Source of the DNA: Cercis canadensis
Lineage: Eukaryota > Streptophyta > Magnoliopsida > Fabales > Fabaceae
Assembly (NCBI GenBank): GCA_003255065.1
Contig: QAOA01001603.1
Span: 105,910 to 169,909, forward strand
DNA: 64,000 nucleotides
Direction of reading: 5' to 3'
The notes under the pieces were generated by a model. It saw only the letters and a program-made list of their open reading frames with translations. It did not search any database and was not told where the DNA came from. The position numbers and the translations under genes were made by a program. Below, one piece after another: positions 10,840 to 24,199 of the stretch. Position 1 is the first letter of the stretch. Each line of letters opens with the position of its first letter.

Positions 10840-12780
10840 CAAGGGTTGAATCATGGGCCGGCGGCATCTATTGAAAATTTTTCTTAGAATGCATCATATG
10901 TGAGGTGCACCTTTTAAAATTGTCCGAGGTAAGAGATACTGAACAAAAAAAAAAAATTCACATTCTTGGCTTTAGATTCTTTGTGGTTTTTTCTTCTTCT
11001 TCACACCATTGAAATTGTATGCATTTTCAGTTATATATTAGAATGATCAAAAATAAAGGAAAAAAATTAATTAGAATGTTGACTCTCATGGTCGTATGCA
11101 TCAATATAACAGAGAATGTGCTTTGTCGGTTATATCCCTGAATTTACTTAGTAGAAGATAATAAATGGGTCAATTATTGGGCGTGTGAGTGTGACCTATG
11201 ATGTAAATTCCATATACCAAAAGAAGTCAAATATTAGGTACGTGGTATTAACATATAATTTATTCTCAAATAGTTATGTCAATTTTTTCTCCAACTTGCT
11301 GTATTCCACTAATATTTGTAAGGTGAGATGAATCCAATTGTAGATATTACGCCAGTAAGACCTCTAATTTTATTTTTCTCTTAGCTTTTGTTTGATAAAT
11401 CGCTGTAATAAAAAAAATTAGAAATTCAAAAAAAAAATTCTAACATTCTAACAATTGAGACAATTAGATAAGTCTTGCAGTATGAATCATCATTCAAATA
11501 TTAAAATTTTTACCTTTTTTTCATTGACATTGAAAAACCCTATTAGATTTGAGTTGCTCACCAATATCTAATTGTGGGTATAAAAGAAAAATAAAATATT
11601 GTAATTTATTACAAATAAATTTCTGAAAATTCCTTTCGATTTCTCGAAAATGAGATATGGGATTGGAGAATAACAGTCTCCATGAAAGTTTTCTTTTTGC
11701 AATTTTTGTCCCTCTTCCATTTTTAGTTTTTTGGTAATATTTGGGAGAGGAGAGCTTTAAGAGGAAAATTGGCTTCCACCTAAGATCAAACTTGAGGTGT
11801 TTCTATGAAAAGTGTCTTCTCATGCTAATTGAGTAAATGTTTATCATCTTTCTCATTTTTTTTTTTGCAATATTTGGTCCCATCCTCCACACTCTATGCA
11901 TAGAAATACACATTTTTATATGAAAACTACCAACTTGCACTTGAAAGTTTACAATATAGATACCATTATATTTTGAATCAATCAAAACTAATTCTTATCA
12001 AATTTACTTGATGGGTGTTGTCCCATTATATTCTAGGGAAATTAGTATTAGGAACCCAAACATATACTCAATTACAAAAAAAAAAAAAANAAAGACCCCA
12101 AAAATTTTAATGGATTAAGTATGGTTATTTCATTTTTTTCAACAACCAAACTTATAATTAAATAACCATAGATTCAAACGCAATAAGGAAGCTGAGTTTG
12201 GTTATTTGAAGAACCACACTTATCCTTAAAAATAATTAAAATTTCTGAGATCATTTCCTGAAAATAAGTGCCCATTTGAGTCCTCGTTAATTTTCCCTAC
12301 ATTCTGATAGTATAGTTATCGTCATGGTTCACTTGGTATTTTTGTAAAACCCCCCCTCATTTGAACCCTTTTCTAAGTGAGTATAGTGATGGTGCATGCA
12401 CTTGAGCAAAAAAAAGAAAAAAGAATAATGGTTCATGGGTTTAGATCAATATAATAATACTATAATGCAATAAAATTTTTTTTGAAGATTCCTCAAAAAG
12501 TGTTATTAAAACTTACTTTGGGGATTCACCAAAANAAAAAAAAAAAAAACTTATTTTTGGGATGGGGTGGATAATAAGGAAAGTTAAGATCAGATTACCA
12601 ACTAATAATAGCAAATTATGTCCGAATTCTTCAAAAAGAATACAACAGCAAATAGTAATGAAATGGATAATGCAAAATATAAAGAGGGGCCCATCTATTA
12701 GTGTTTTTTCAGGTCTTAACGTTGTCAAGTACAGTCAGTGCCTTTAGGGCTCGGCTCAGCTCAGACACTCTATCCAGACC
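10840..12780. other. AT-rich spacer with two single-N positions
   Basis: No gene is recognisable. Single unknown bases sit inside A-runs at 12090 and 12535, probably unresolved homopolymers. The first hundred or so bases are the 3' UTR of the protease gene. Confidence 0.5.
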
Positions 12781-14218
12781 CAAATTCCTCGCTGCTATTT
12801 CTCTCTAACGTGGACTCTCACTTTCTCTGGTAAGCCTTTCTCCGTCAACCTTTTATCTTGTTCTTCGCCTTGATTTGGACATTGATTTAAGCCACTGATT
12901 TAGCTTCCTTATGGTTGGACCAATTTTCTGAGGTTCTTATCCTCCTTAGCTTCTTCTTCCTCCTTCTTCTGGGTCCTTTTTTTTGTTTTCTTTCTAAGTC
13001 ATACCCAAATTACCCATCTTTCTTAGAGGATACTGGGATTTAGATAATTGGTAATAAGATTTTTATAGTGGTTTGTCAGCTCCATATAGATCTGATTGTT
13101 TTTGACCCACATACTCTGACTGCAAAATCAAGCTTAAAGTTGTTTTCTTTTGGTGGTTTGGGTGATCATAAAGACTGATGGGTCGATGGATCAGACGCTT
13201 GAATTTAATTAAAACAGATATACAGTTAGGGTTGGAAAATGAATGGTTTTTCTTGATTTTTCTGGGGTTATTGCTATTATTTTGATACTGATGTGTGGGT
13301 TTGCTCTATGGTGATGGACACCCTGTTTCTTGTTAGGTTATAGCTAGGGACCAGTTTGGTTTAATCTTTGAATCAAATTTTAATATATCCATAAAGGTAT
13401 TTGAGGCTTCAAAATTTCCCTACCCCTCTCCTGGGGCAAAAATAAGGAAAAAGAAAATCTACCAAACGAAACCCATAAAGAAGGATCTATTTTGGAAGAG
13501 GAGAGTGAAGAGTGGAGTGTGTCAACTAGATTTTCACTTAATTTGTGCATTGGATTCCATAGCTTCTGCTTCTATTTTTATTTATGTCCTTTTTTTTTTT
13601 TTTTTCAACTTCACAAACTTGAGGCTGGCAGGTGCTGTTTCTCTCTAACAGTTCCCACTTGGGGTTTTATTTCTCTCTTTGAAGTTAAGTGGATTCTTAC
13701 ATTTGAGTCAAGTGCATGCCGTTAGTTAGACAAGACAGGAATCTTGTTCTTGTTATGTGCTTTAGATTGTTAAGTAATTATGTGGAAATGCTTATGATGA
13801 TTGCACTATTCCTAGATAACACTTTATGAGTTGCGTTATTTGCAACATCACCTCATGTGATGCTATTAGTTTATTGTTTTTTCCCCTCCACTTCCTTTCT
13901 CTTTTTATTGATGATCGCCATATTGCTCTGAGAAAATATTATTGCTTCTCTTCATCGAATAAGTTCTTAAATGATGTGTTTGATATAACATTTGTGTCAA
14001 TTTTTAATTGTATGTGTTTGTTAATAACTACTGTTCCAAATTAAATATGTAAATTTGTAGATTCAAAAGCACTTTCAAAGTACGCTTCTCGATAAACTGG
14101 CTGATTTGCATGGATTGGTTCTTGTACAAAATTGTATGAAGAGCTCATCATTTCTTTACTCATGAATATATACAATAGTAAGCTGAAGTGAATTGCATTA
14201 CAAAATTATACAGTTAAA
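12781..14218 (+). other. CBSX3: Probable leader exon and 5' UTR intron of CBSX3
   Basis: A pyrimidine-rich leader ends in TTTCTCTG|GTAAGC with the donor at 12830. The nearest good acceptor before the start codon is TTATACAG, ending at 14213, only five bases upstream of the ATG at 14219. A leader intron of about 1.38 kb (12830-14213) therefore fits. Long first introns in 5' UTRs are common in plants and often raise expression. This is inference; no transcript was seen. Confidence 0.55.
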
Positions 14219-15434
14219 ATGCAAGGAGGACTCCGAGGGTTTTTATCACATGGGAATGTCATCAAGAATGCAGTTTTGCAACGAGTCTGCATTGTGAATC
14301 CCCTGTTGCAGCCAGCTGCCTTTTCTCGGTTCCAGTCTGTTACTTCTGCTCGTATCGAGGAGCATGGTTTTGAAAGCACTACAATTAGTGACATCTTGAA
14401 AGGAAAAGGTAAAGGTGCAGATGGGTCCTGGCTTTGGTGCACTACAGATGACACTGTTTATGATGCAGTTAAATCGGTATGCATATTCAATCTTAGGCAA
14501 TATTTGGTATATGTTTGCAAAGGTTTGATTTATTTGACTAAAATTGTTTCCATCACAGATGACTCAGCACAACGTTGGAGCGTTGGTGGTTGTGAAGCCT
14601 GGAGAGCAGGATTCAATGGCAGGAATTATAACAGAAAGAGGTACCAGTATTGGATGCGGATTTGTAAGATTTTTGTTTAGTTGTGGTTGTGGCATTTTCT
14701 GGACATATATTGGTTATGTGCTGTGAAGACCTGCCAATGCACACCGATTCATAAGTTTAACTTAATTTATGTTGGAGAAGAAAATTAATTGAGGGGCTCA
14801 AAAAATGACAACTAAAATAATAGACAAAAGTTATATTAATTTGTATTTGAGTATAGTCTTTGGACATAGTGAAATGGCTGAAAAAATGCACAGTAATGCT
14901 TGTGATTTGTCATCATGTTATCCAGATTACCTCAGGAAGATCATCGTGCAAGGAAGATCATCCAAGTCCACCAAGGTTGGGGACATTATGACTGAAGAGG
15001 TATAAATTTTTGTTCTCATTGCATAGGGCAATATCTTTTCTTGTGGTACCTGCATTTTATGCTCCAAGTTTGTTTGTTTTATTGTCTATTTAACCATTTG
15101 TAATGCCTAAAATTGTGTCATGGTCACTGCAGAACAAACTTATCACTGTTACACCTGATACCAGAGTTCTGAGGGCAATGCAACTGATGACAGGTATCAT
15201 TTCAGTGCTTTTGTGGTTATTTTGGAGAGAAGATTGAAGGAGATCATATAAACTTGGAAGTTGATGTTCTTTTCTTGTTTTTTTTCCCCAGATAACAGAA
15301 TCAGACACATCCCTGTCATCAGTGAGAAGGGGATGATTGGCATGGTGTCCATTGGAGATGTAGTTCGTGCCGTGGTGAGTGAGCATCGACAAGAACTTGA
15401 CCGCTTGAACGCTTTTATACAAGGAGGTTATTAG
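14219..15434 (+). CDS. CBSX3: CBS-domain protein, mitochondrial (CBSX3-like)
   Basis: Five coding exons, 14219-14476, 14559-14640, 14926-14999, 15133-15193 and 15292-15434, join in frame to 205 residues, essentially the length of Arabidopsis CBSX3. Residues 1 to about 55 are a basic, serine-rich mitochondrial presequence. Two CBS motifs follow: the first (about 65-130) contains DTVYDAVKS, MTQHNVGALVVV and MAGIITERDYLRK; the second (about 140-200) contains VTPDTRVLRAMQLMTDNRIRHIPV and GMVSIGDVVRAVV. CBS pairs bind adenosyl ligands; CBSX3 is known to interact with mitochondrial thioredoxin o and to influence reactive oxygen levels. All four coding introns are GT-AG, and no lesions are seen. The gene is likely complete and functional. 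Confidence 0.95.
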
Positions 15435-15879
15435 ATGTGTCCATGATGATGATGAAAATCCATGAGGTGCACTCAAGCTGACTTGAATAATATCTTGAAT
15501 AAGCTTGAGTTTTTGTACATATATGTGTTGGCTTGTGGGCCGTCTCGGTTGTCTTTGTGTAATTTCAGTTTTCCAAACGCCAGTACTTGGGGTAGCATGT
15601 TAAACCATTGTTAATAATAACTGCTGGATGTGGTTTAAATTTCTGTCTTGTCCTGAAGCTCGTTTCACTTCCACGTAAATCTCTTGCATTTCAAAATGGT
15701 GGGTTTTGTTGGGCTGTAAAATCAGGTCCTTGTATAGTGCTAGAACACAACATTTCAAATGGCTTAGTAATCTTTGTAGATGCATAATAGGTGAGCTGAT
15801 TGGAAGAACTGTTAGTATTAACACATTTTTCTCAAGAGCCTTTGGTCGAGTTGATTGTAATTGGGAGAATAACTTAAAA
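15435..15879. other. 3' flank of CBSX3
   Basis: The 3' UTR and spacer. No further coding sequence is recognised. Confidence 0.4.
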
Positions 15880-16216
15880 AAAATTTGATGTTTGAAAGTT
15901 TTAACAAATGTTGAAATTTTTTGACTAACTACTTGCATGAAACAATTTATGGAAAAAAAAAAAGAATTTCATAGTTTTGGAAAACAATAACGGTTGCAAA
16001 ATCACATGTTTCCCCTATAAAGACATTTTGGTAATAAACTAAAAAATNAAAATTTGATGTTTGAAAGTTTTAACAAATGTTGAAAGTTTTTGACTAACTA
16101 CTTGCATGAAACAATTTATGGAAAAAAAAAAAGAATTTCATAGTTTTGGAAAACAATAACGGTTGCAAAATCACATGTTTCCCCTATAAAGACATTTTGG
16201 TAATAAACTAAAAAAT
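15880..16216. repeat. Direct duplication of 168 bp split by one N (probable assembly artefact)
   Basis: Bases 15880-16047 are repeated as 16049-16216 with a single N at 16048 between them; the copies differ by about one base (a T-run versus G near 15917/16086). The same N-plus-duplication architecture occurs three more times in the window, which points to unmerged contig ends rather than a real tandem repeat. Confidence 0.8.
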
Positions 16217-16734
16217 TAATTTTGGTTGTAAATAACCTCTTGGTTTAATGGATCAACAATGTTAAGATTCTATTTTCCCTTTCCTGTATAATAAAAAAAA
16301 AAATTATTTTTTATTCAATTTTTTTTTTTTTGGTCTGATGGTCATTTAGTCAAAGTTGTCATAATAGAAAGTGGGTGAGAAATAACTTTTAAGGCTGGAG
16401 GCGGTTTCATCCAAGGCGTCTCCTCTTTTGATTCATTTATTTAATTATATCTATAATAAAATAAGTATAATTCATAATTATTCTCATAAACATCAAAGTG
16501 AATATATATATTCCATAAAAATAAAAGAGTATATATATACATGTCTATCATTCAAGTACTTTTCTCCTTTTATTTATTTTTCATTTGCTAAAAAACATAT
16601 CTAATTTATTTCTTTAAAATGTTTATTCCACCATCAATAAGTCTAGCAAAAGAGAAATGTTTTGTATAATAAAGTTCGACCAAAAAAAAATAGTGAATAA
16701 CGTATTTAATGATTTAAGGTTTAAATGTAGTGTA

Positions 16735-17150
16735 GGTTGCTATAGTTTGGACAAATTTTAAATTAAGTTCCTATAGTTTTTTTTCTTCTTTTAGGGTCTT
16801 TATAGTTTGAAAGTTTTTTAATTAGGTTCTTTCTATGACTTTTGGTTATAATTTGATCAGTTTAATATTAACATAACAAAAGACTTATTTATATGACAAT
16901 AAAAAAATTAACGTAGTATCAAAATAACACAAAAATAATCATATTATCAAATATTTTATGCATTTTTTTAAGTCAAAATTTGATGAGATATCAATTTTTG
17001 TACCTTTGACGTCACATCAATTTTTTTTATTATCATATAAATAAGTTGTTTGCTATAATAACACTAAATTGACAAAATTATACTCAAAATGACAAGTGGA
17101 CCCAATTAAAAAAAATTATAAGACCTAATTCAAAATTTAATTAAATCATA
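16735..17150. mobile_element. MITE-like fold-back element, copy 1
   Basis: The left half and the reverse complement of the right half align over about 200 bases. For example, left TTATATGACAATAAAAAAAT matches right-half reverse complement TTATATGATAATAAAAAAAA, and the ends share an AATTAGGTC/T-type motif. The element is AT-rich and non-coding. A second, diverged copy lies at about 27960-28315. Ends are approximate and no target-site duplication was found. Confidence 0.6.
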
Positions 17151-18146
17151 GGAAAGTACAAAATGATTTAATCATTTAAAGAACCAATGGGCCCTCACGG
17201 CGAGAAAAAGAAGTACGAGTAATTGGAAAATGACTAATGAGTAATGAGTAACGAGGTAGCTGCCGCAAAAATCCAAAACCGATCCGCACCTCTACCTGAC
17301 ATAAGAAAGGAAAAAATGTAAAATCCCCGTGAAATATATAAGGAATAGGATCCTGCGAAATCCTCGATTAACGGACAAGAAGAAGGGGTTATTTTCTTTT
17401 GACGGGGGTCTCCTAGCCATTATTCTATTCTTCTGCTTACGCAAAACGCGTAGCCGGTGTCTGTAGACTCTGAACTCTCTCGACTTTGAATAGGGTAATA
17501 AGTGAATATGGAACCTTTATGCGTTGTTGAAATTGAAAAATCCATTCTTTCTTTCGTTTACTTCCTTTTTGCTCTTCTGGGTAACTGTTAATTTACTCAG
17601 CTGTTAGCTGGCTGGAGTGGCTGTGCTCTGTTTGACATTTGTCTCTAAGAAGAAGAAGAAGAAGATTCTGCTGTTGTGCCTGTTCTCCTTGTTCTAGGTG
17701 TACAGAGGGGTTGTGACTTGTATCGTAAATTTGTAATTTAAAATGTCTTTTCTTCTGCCTTTTTGCTATTTTTTTTTTCTTCTCCTTTTGATGGGGTTTG
17801 TTTGTTTTCCAATAACTTAGTTCAACTGGGTGTCTGCGGGAATGCGTAGCCACGTAGCGTATATGGTGGGCAAGCTTGTAATATTTGCCGTTTAAAATGG
17901 GTTAAAGATAGTCTTATAAGATGAGTTAAAGAATAATCTAAATGAATTGATAATTACTGTAAATAGGCATGTTTTATATGGTAATGAAGCTCCTTATGTT
18001 AGTGTTTTCTTGACCTGGTACTCCATTCCACCTACATTACTCCACATTTCCATGTTTGGTAGACTTTGTGCTGAGCTAGAACTAACCCCTACATGATGTC
18101 CTTGGTGCAGTTGCACCTGATATAGCAATTTCAGCAAGGCGGTTGG
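17151..18146 (+). other. Probable promoter and leader of the TLC-domain gene
   Basis: GC-richer sequence from about 17200 to 17480 precedes the TLC-domain gene and may hold its transcription start. A GT-type donor near 17580 and CAG acceptors at 18108-18110 and 18132-18134 would allow a leader intron. Nothing coding is recognised. A GAAGAAGAAG run lies near 17650. Confidence 0.35.
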
Positions 18147-21100
18147 ATGGGATTCACTTTTCCTTTTGGTTTCCCCATTGGTTCAATATCCTCTAATGAC
18201 TATGCTAGTCCAAACAAGGAGTTGCATTGGTTGGCATCTGTCTTCACCGGCATCATCTTCTGTGTTATTGTAAGTAAGCTGAATTGCTGATTAATTGAGC
18301 AGTAAACTTTATGTTGCTTCTTAAAATTTGTGAAACTATATCTCCATATATTAAAGTAAGAGTTTGAAACCTTATCTCCTTAACGATGGAGGACCAGAAT
18401 ACCGTGTTATATAAGCTTTAGGGAAAAAAAAAAAAAAGGCCCGGGGGAAAGTGGGGAGAGAAGAGCCACATATGCCTTTTCTGATGAAGGTTAATGGCAA
18501 TAGTATGTTGTTTTCCACTTAATCAGTCTTTTTACATGAATATTGTTGAATTGGTTTCCTTTTTAGTTGAATTTAGTTAGATGTGTTTCTTTTCTTTCTC
18601 CATTATTCTTATCCAAATGTTGCCACCATAGCATGTTTCGGCCTTAAAGCCACACAGAATGCAGAAAGATAAACTGGACCAAAGTTTGCTTCTGTCTCTG
18701 TAGGACGTAACTAGTTACTTGGCCAAATAAGTGTATAAGTTTGTGATGCATTGCTACATTGAACTAGGCTTTTTGGTGAAAGATGCTATGGCAGTGCGCA
18801 ATGTATTTGTCTTTTGGTGTCTTTGGCTGGAGCAGTATGCTTGGTTTTTTAAGGGGAAATCTTTCTCCTGGACTGCTGTTGGAAAGGGTTATTTCTATGG
18901 CCTATCTTTGGAGTTCAGCTCATGGTTTCTTTCATGGATCTCCTTACTAGATATGCAGAGGGAATGGAATGCTCTTCTGTACTGATGTCTTTGTTTGATT
19001 CTGTTTTGTTCTCTTTTGTTTTTGTAAGGATAATTTATCCTCCTTCCTCTTCCTTCCAACAAGATTCATCCTTTTATTTTATTTTATTTTTTAAAAAAAG
19101 GCCCGTGATGCATTTGAAACAGCATAAATGAATTGAATTAGGATGATGATAACTCATATGAAGGATTCAAATGGACTATTTGTATATTATTATCCAACAT
19201 GCAGATCATTCTGGAATTTATTTATGGCTTCAAATGAAGTCTTAGGACACCAAATTGTTTGATACTTCTCGTCAAGATTTGGGACTAGATATCCAAGTAT
19301 GTCTTTTTGTGTGAGTATGTTTATTTATGGCTCTTGTGTCCCATTGGATTGGGACTAAATGTCCAAGTTTGTCTGTTTATGAAAGAATGATTAATAATAT
19401 CCGGGAATATAACTTTTCTGTTGAGTGCCTCTTTGCCTGGTAAAAAATGAGTTCCAACTATTATCTTTTGAGAGGGTAATTTAAAAATGAATTCATGGTT
19501 TGAACTTTTGGGTTTATATTGATGCACACATTATGCTTTTGCTCATTTTTCACTTCGTTCTTCTTGTTTAATATATGTTCAGTTTTACGACTTTATCTGA
19601 ATGGGGAGGAGATGGTGAAAAATTAATTTTATATTAAGAGTCTTTCTTTTTGCAGTTTTTGAACCTGATCTTTTATCTTCTTGAAGGTTTATAGATTGAC
19701 CGCATTTGTGAGCTCTCTGTTATTCAAGGGATATGGCAAATTGAGCAGTGCAGAGAAAATTGAATGGAATAACCGGTGAATTGCCTTTGCACAATGATTA
19801 CTGCTTGTCTTGATTTTATCCATAATTCAAATGAATGTTAACATTGGTTGTGATGCAGGGGTTTCTCAACATTCCATGCTCTTTTTGTATCATTCGCATC
19901 TTTGCACCTCCTAATTCTATCCGATATTTTCAATGAGGATTTAAATGATGAGCTGGTTATTAATAGATCTTCTACTTTATCAAATACAGTATTGGGGGTA
20001 AGTTGGTGACCATTTAAGAAAAATTTGGTCGCTGGTATCATTGTTGTCTGCCTTACTTATATCAGTTATTCAACTTTTGGTATGATAGGTTTTCCTCTTT
20101 AACATTAGAGACGGTGTTAATTACATGTTAGAAATAAACATGATTGGGAATGTGCTGAAATAGCTGATTCACCAGCACTAGCTCATCTGTGAATAGTCTC
20201 TTCATCCAACTTAGAAACTCTACAGGCAAAAATCTCATGCTTTTTTCTGATTAAAAAAAAATCTTCATACTTTTCTGAGCCACATCTGTTGTAGGTCTAG
20301 GCAATTGCCAATCTCTCTAGTAATTCCCATAAAGAAAATTATAAAGCTCAGTGATACTTCTATATTTCGTATTGCTGTCCTTCGATTAACATATGCATGA
20401 GGGTCTGCCTTAGTATACTGGGTAACATGTTGTGAAGCTGGGGCATTGTGCCTGGTTTCTTGTAAAATAAGCAAGACCAAGTCAAACCAAGTTGATTGTA
20501 GGTAAGTCAGCTTGTCTGCTGGCCTAATGCGATCTTGCTTTTGTGAGAGGTTTCTATCCCAGTATTATTTTTTGATCAAGTTGATTGTTTTCAGACTATG
20601 TGAATTCAGAGTTGATGGGTGAGTGAAATATTAGGCATGCAGGAAGATCAAAAGAGCAATAAAAGGTAAAATATCGCAATTGGGAACTTCTCACGGGGCA
20701 AATTGGAGGTTGTATTATAGTCATTAGTCAAAAAGTGAGAAATTTGAGTAGGGAGATGAAACTACTGATCAAGAGATGGCAATGAGGCTTTGTATATAAG
20801 AAGTATAGCAAGTCAAGTTGAGGAAAGTTGGAGGATCACAATGTTGAATATGGTAAAATGTGTAAAATACGGTGTGAGGTGAAAGTTATATTACTAGTAG
20901 TTGTAGAATTAAGGATTATTGTGTTGTAATAGCTATTTATGATTCAATACTGATGATGAAGTTCCATCGTAAAGCTGTTAGGCATTATTAATATGGCATG
21001 CTTCCTAATACCCTATTTACTATTTCTTTAAGGCAGTGGCTTATTTGTCTTCTTTTGCTTTTATCTTCTCCCTTTGTACAGATTTCTATAGGTTATTTTG

Positions 21101-22822
21101 TATCTGATCTGGCAATGATTCTTTGGCATTTTCCAGCTTTAGGAGGTCTTGAATATGTAAGTATGTTATATAAGCTTGCTTGCTATTATTAATATTATTC
21201 TATGATATGTAGTTTTTTTTAGACCTACAAGGCAAGTTGAATTTAATTTCCAAGTTTTGGATTCAGAAGTGGTAAACCAACTTCATTCATTTTCATCTAG
21301 GTTCTACACCATGGCCTATCCATGTTTTCAATTATTCTATCTCTGCTAAGTGGTCAAGGACAGATCTACATACTGATGGTTCTTTTCTCTGAGAGCACAA
21401 CTCCTTTCGTGAATCTAAGATGGTAAGTCAGCATTAAATTCTTTTGATATTGTGTACCTTTGTGACTTTGTCAACATTGACTTACTGCTTTAATTACATA
21501 TGCAGGTACTTGGATATTGCTGGTCTTAAGAACTCCATATTCTATGTTGGCAATGGCATGGCTCTGTTCCTAGGGTGGTTGGTACTGTCTAATAAACTCT
21601 TGATTTCATTGTGTATGAAAGCTTGCATGATTACCTAAAGAAATCACTTATGATCGTGAAAATGGTTTTATTTTGGTGTTTTCTTCTTATAATTGTATAT
21701 TTTGGTTCTAGGTGAGCTATTTCATAAAGCAATGAAAATAAATATAATCAAAAAGGTTCTGACAAATGAAAACTGAATATTGCATGTATCAGTATGAAGC
21801 CTTAAGGAAACCATTTTTCCCTTTTCTTTATCAAATGACTTTTGAACAAAAAATTCAAAATTATTTGGGTGGCTCACATGAGCTCAAAAGGCTTCACAAG
21901 AGCAAGCACCATAAAATTAAATTAGCGAACTTACAGAGTCTAGAATATCAGAATGACATCAGTAAGTCCATGTCATCTAACTAAGAAACATGACGTGCTT
22001 TGATTTCTGAAGCTATTTGTTTTAGCAACAGATGGAGAGACTGAGTTTTTTTTATTTCTTTTTCCAAGTACGAGTTCGACACTTTTTTTTTTTGTTAGGG
22101 GGGTGGGGGGGAGATTTTGTGACCTTTGATGTTTCCTTGGTTCTAATGGAAGTAAATATCTTATCTTCATTGGTTGTTGGTAGTTCAGATGCATGTCTTA
22201 AATATGTGTAATTTGTATAGTGATTTTGTCCTCCGACATTTTTTATGAAGTTTTTTAACCTGGACCTGTTGCACTGCAGATTGCAAGGATTTTCCTGTTC
22301 ATCTTCTTTTTTATCCACATGTGGTTCCATTTTGATCAGGTTAGCATGTGCTTTCTGATTTCCCATCACATATTCCTTCATAACAAAGATTTTACAGATT
22401 ATCTTCACATTACGCTATGGCTGCCGTGAAGTATCTGCTTTAATTTTAAACTCTTACTTCTTCAAAAATGATACTATTACAGCATCCTTAGTACTCCCTC
22501 TTCACATTTGCTGAGGTGTGCAGTCAAGATTTGACAGAAAAAATTTAAGGGGGTCAATGTAGAGTGTTTGTTAAATCTAGACTGTACGACTATGTGGGTG
22601 GAAGAATGATGTAAAAAAATGGTGTGAGGGTATCACTACTCTATCTTTTGGCCAGTTTTAAAGTCTTGCTTTTGGTTGTTTCAGGTGAAGGAAATCTTTC
22701 CTCTTGGCTTTTACAGCTTGCTTGCGATATCTCCTATGTTGGCAATGATGAACGTTTTTTGGTTCTGGAAGATTGCTATGGGTTTGGTTAAAACTCTTTC
22801 AAAAGCAAAACACAGCAAGTGA
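18147..22822 (+). CDS. TLC-domain multipass membrane protein (TLCD4/TMEM56-like)
   Basis: Eight exons, 18147-18269, 19687-19775, 19859-19997, 21082-21156, 21301-21422, 21506-21581, 22280-22339 and 22685-22822, join in frame to 273 residues. The TLC (TRAM-LAG1-CLN8) fold is recognised from VYRLTAFVSSLLFKGY, the GFSTFHALFVSFASLHLLI segment, the GYFVSDLAMILWHFP motif, VLHHGLSMFSIILSLLSG, and the terminal hydrophobic segment NVFWFWKIAMGLVK. About six membrane helices are visible. Plant members (for example At1g31300 and At4g10360) are membrane proteins of unclear biochemical role; relatives in animals act in lipid handling and sensing. The C-terminus KAKHSK is lysine-rich. The large first intron contains open frames (18731-19131) that match nothing known. 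The gene appears intact. Confidence 0.92.
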
Positions 22823-24190
22823 ACCTACCACTAGTCCTGCTCTGGTTTTGAACATTTTTATGCATACTTTTTTGGTATAGCTGATAGCCATAAATATTTC
22901 CATGTCGAATTGAATATGTACAGTGATACAATTTTTATTATTTAGATTTTAAATTGGTTTTCAAATGGTTCTTCACTTGAAAAACAGGTTCAAGTAATTT
23001 ATGTAAATTGCAGTTATTTAATTTTAAATTGGTTGTCATGGATCAAGATGTTAAGCTATTTGTATGGGCCCCTAATATTATATTTCCTTCTATTGGAAAT
23101 AATGGTTTATTCTTTTTAGTGGGGGTATATAGTTAATGAACTTATTATCTGTTATAGAATTTTACTTGTTCACATCACATGCAGTAAAGTAAAAAAACTG
23201 CTATAACAATATATGTGCATTAAAGTTGGGCTATAATATCATTTTCTCCCTATGTTGCTTTTTCTCATACCTGCAGCTTTCATCTTCAATCTGTTGAACT
23301 TGATGCAAATGGGGTCATAACTGGAAACAAATAATAAGCGAGTACATGTGGATCACCAAAAAAAAAAAAATTATATATAATTTCCACATTTTGAAAGCAG
23401 TTATTATTGTTTTTATGCTTTTTCTTTTTTTGTGAATAGTATTCATTGACACACTAATAAACTACTAAATTGTGGGTTGAAGTCCAACGAAATTGAGAAC
23501 CAATACTTTTTAAGAAATGAAATGCATGACTAATAATTAAATTCTTTCATTTTTATTTTTAATTTCTAAAATAATACAATTGGTATATATATATATATAT
23601 CACTGTTACGATATATTTTTAAGTCATCAATTTTTTTTTAAAATTAATAGAATTTAATTTTAATAAACTAACAATGTAAAAAGACACAACCGATGAGTTA
23701 TGTGCTTCACATATTTTAAAGTGTCAAATACTTTTACTATCAATATGAAAGTACCTTACTTTTTTTTGGAATAATATGGCACTATCATCATTTCATGTTT
23801 GTTAAATGTATAAAGTCTTACTCTAACAATAAATCAAATTTAAGCTAAAACATTAAATTAACAAATATCTGTTTGATGAGAGATTCTTAGGTGCATTAAT
23901 TATGTGTTGCACCTAACCAAAAAAATATTTAAACTTACATGTATTTTTCAATAAAAGACAAGATGCCAAAAGTTTGAGCACGGGAATCTTTTTTCTTTTG
24001 GTCTTTTTTTTTTTTTCCTCAAATTTAAGNTGGAATCCGACATTTGGCAATTGCTGTCCGACCAAGGCAATTTTTTTTTTTCTTTTTTAGGTGTGAAAAT
24101 AGGATAAATTGACAGAAAAAAAATAACTTTAAAAACTAATTACCTATTTGAGGTATTGTATAAAGTATTGGCACTTTGTAATAAAATAAT
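22823..24190. other. AT-rich spacer
   Basis: This includes the 3' UTR of the TLC gene, an (AT)n microsatellite near 23587-23600 and a single N at 24030 next to T-runs. No gene is recognised. Confidence 0.5.
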
Positions 24191-24199
24191 ATTTGACAA

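Noticed and set aside
18731-19131. Two overlapping open frames inside the first TLC-gene intron
   Set aside because: They lie entirely in an intron supported by frame continuity on both sides and resemble no known protein.
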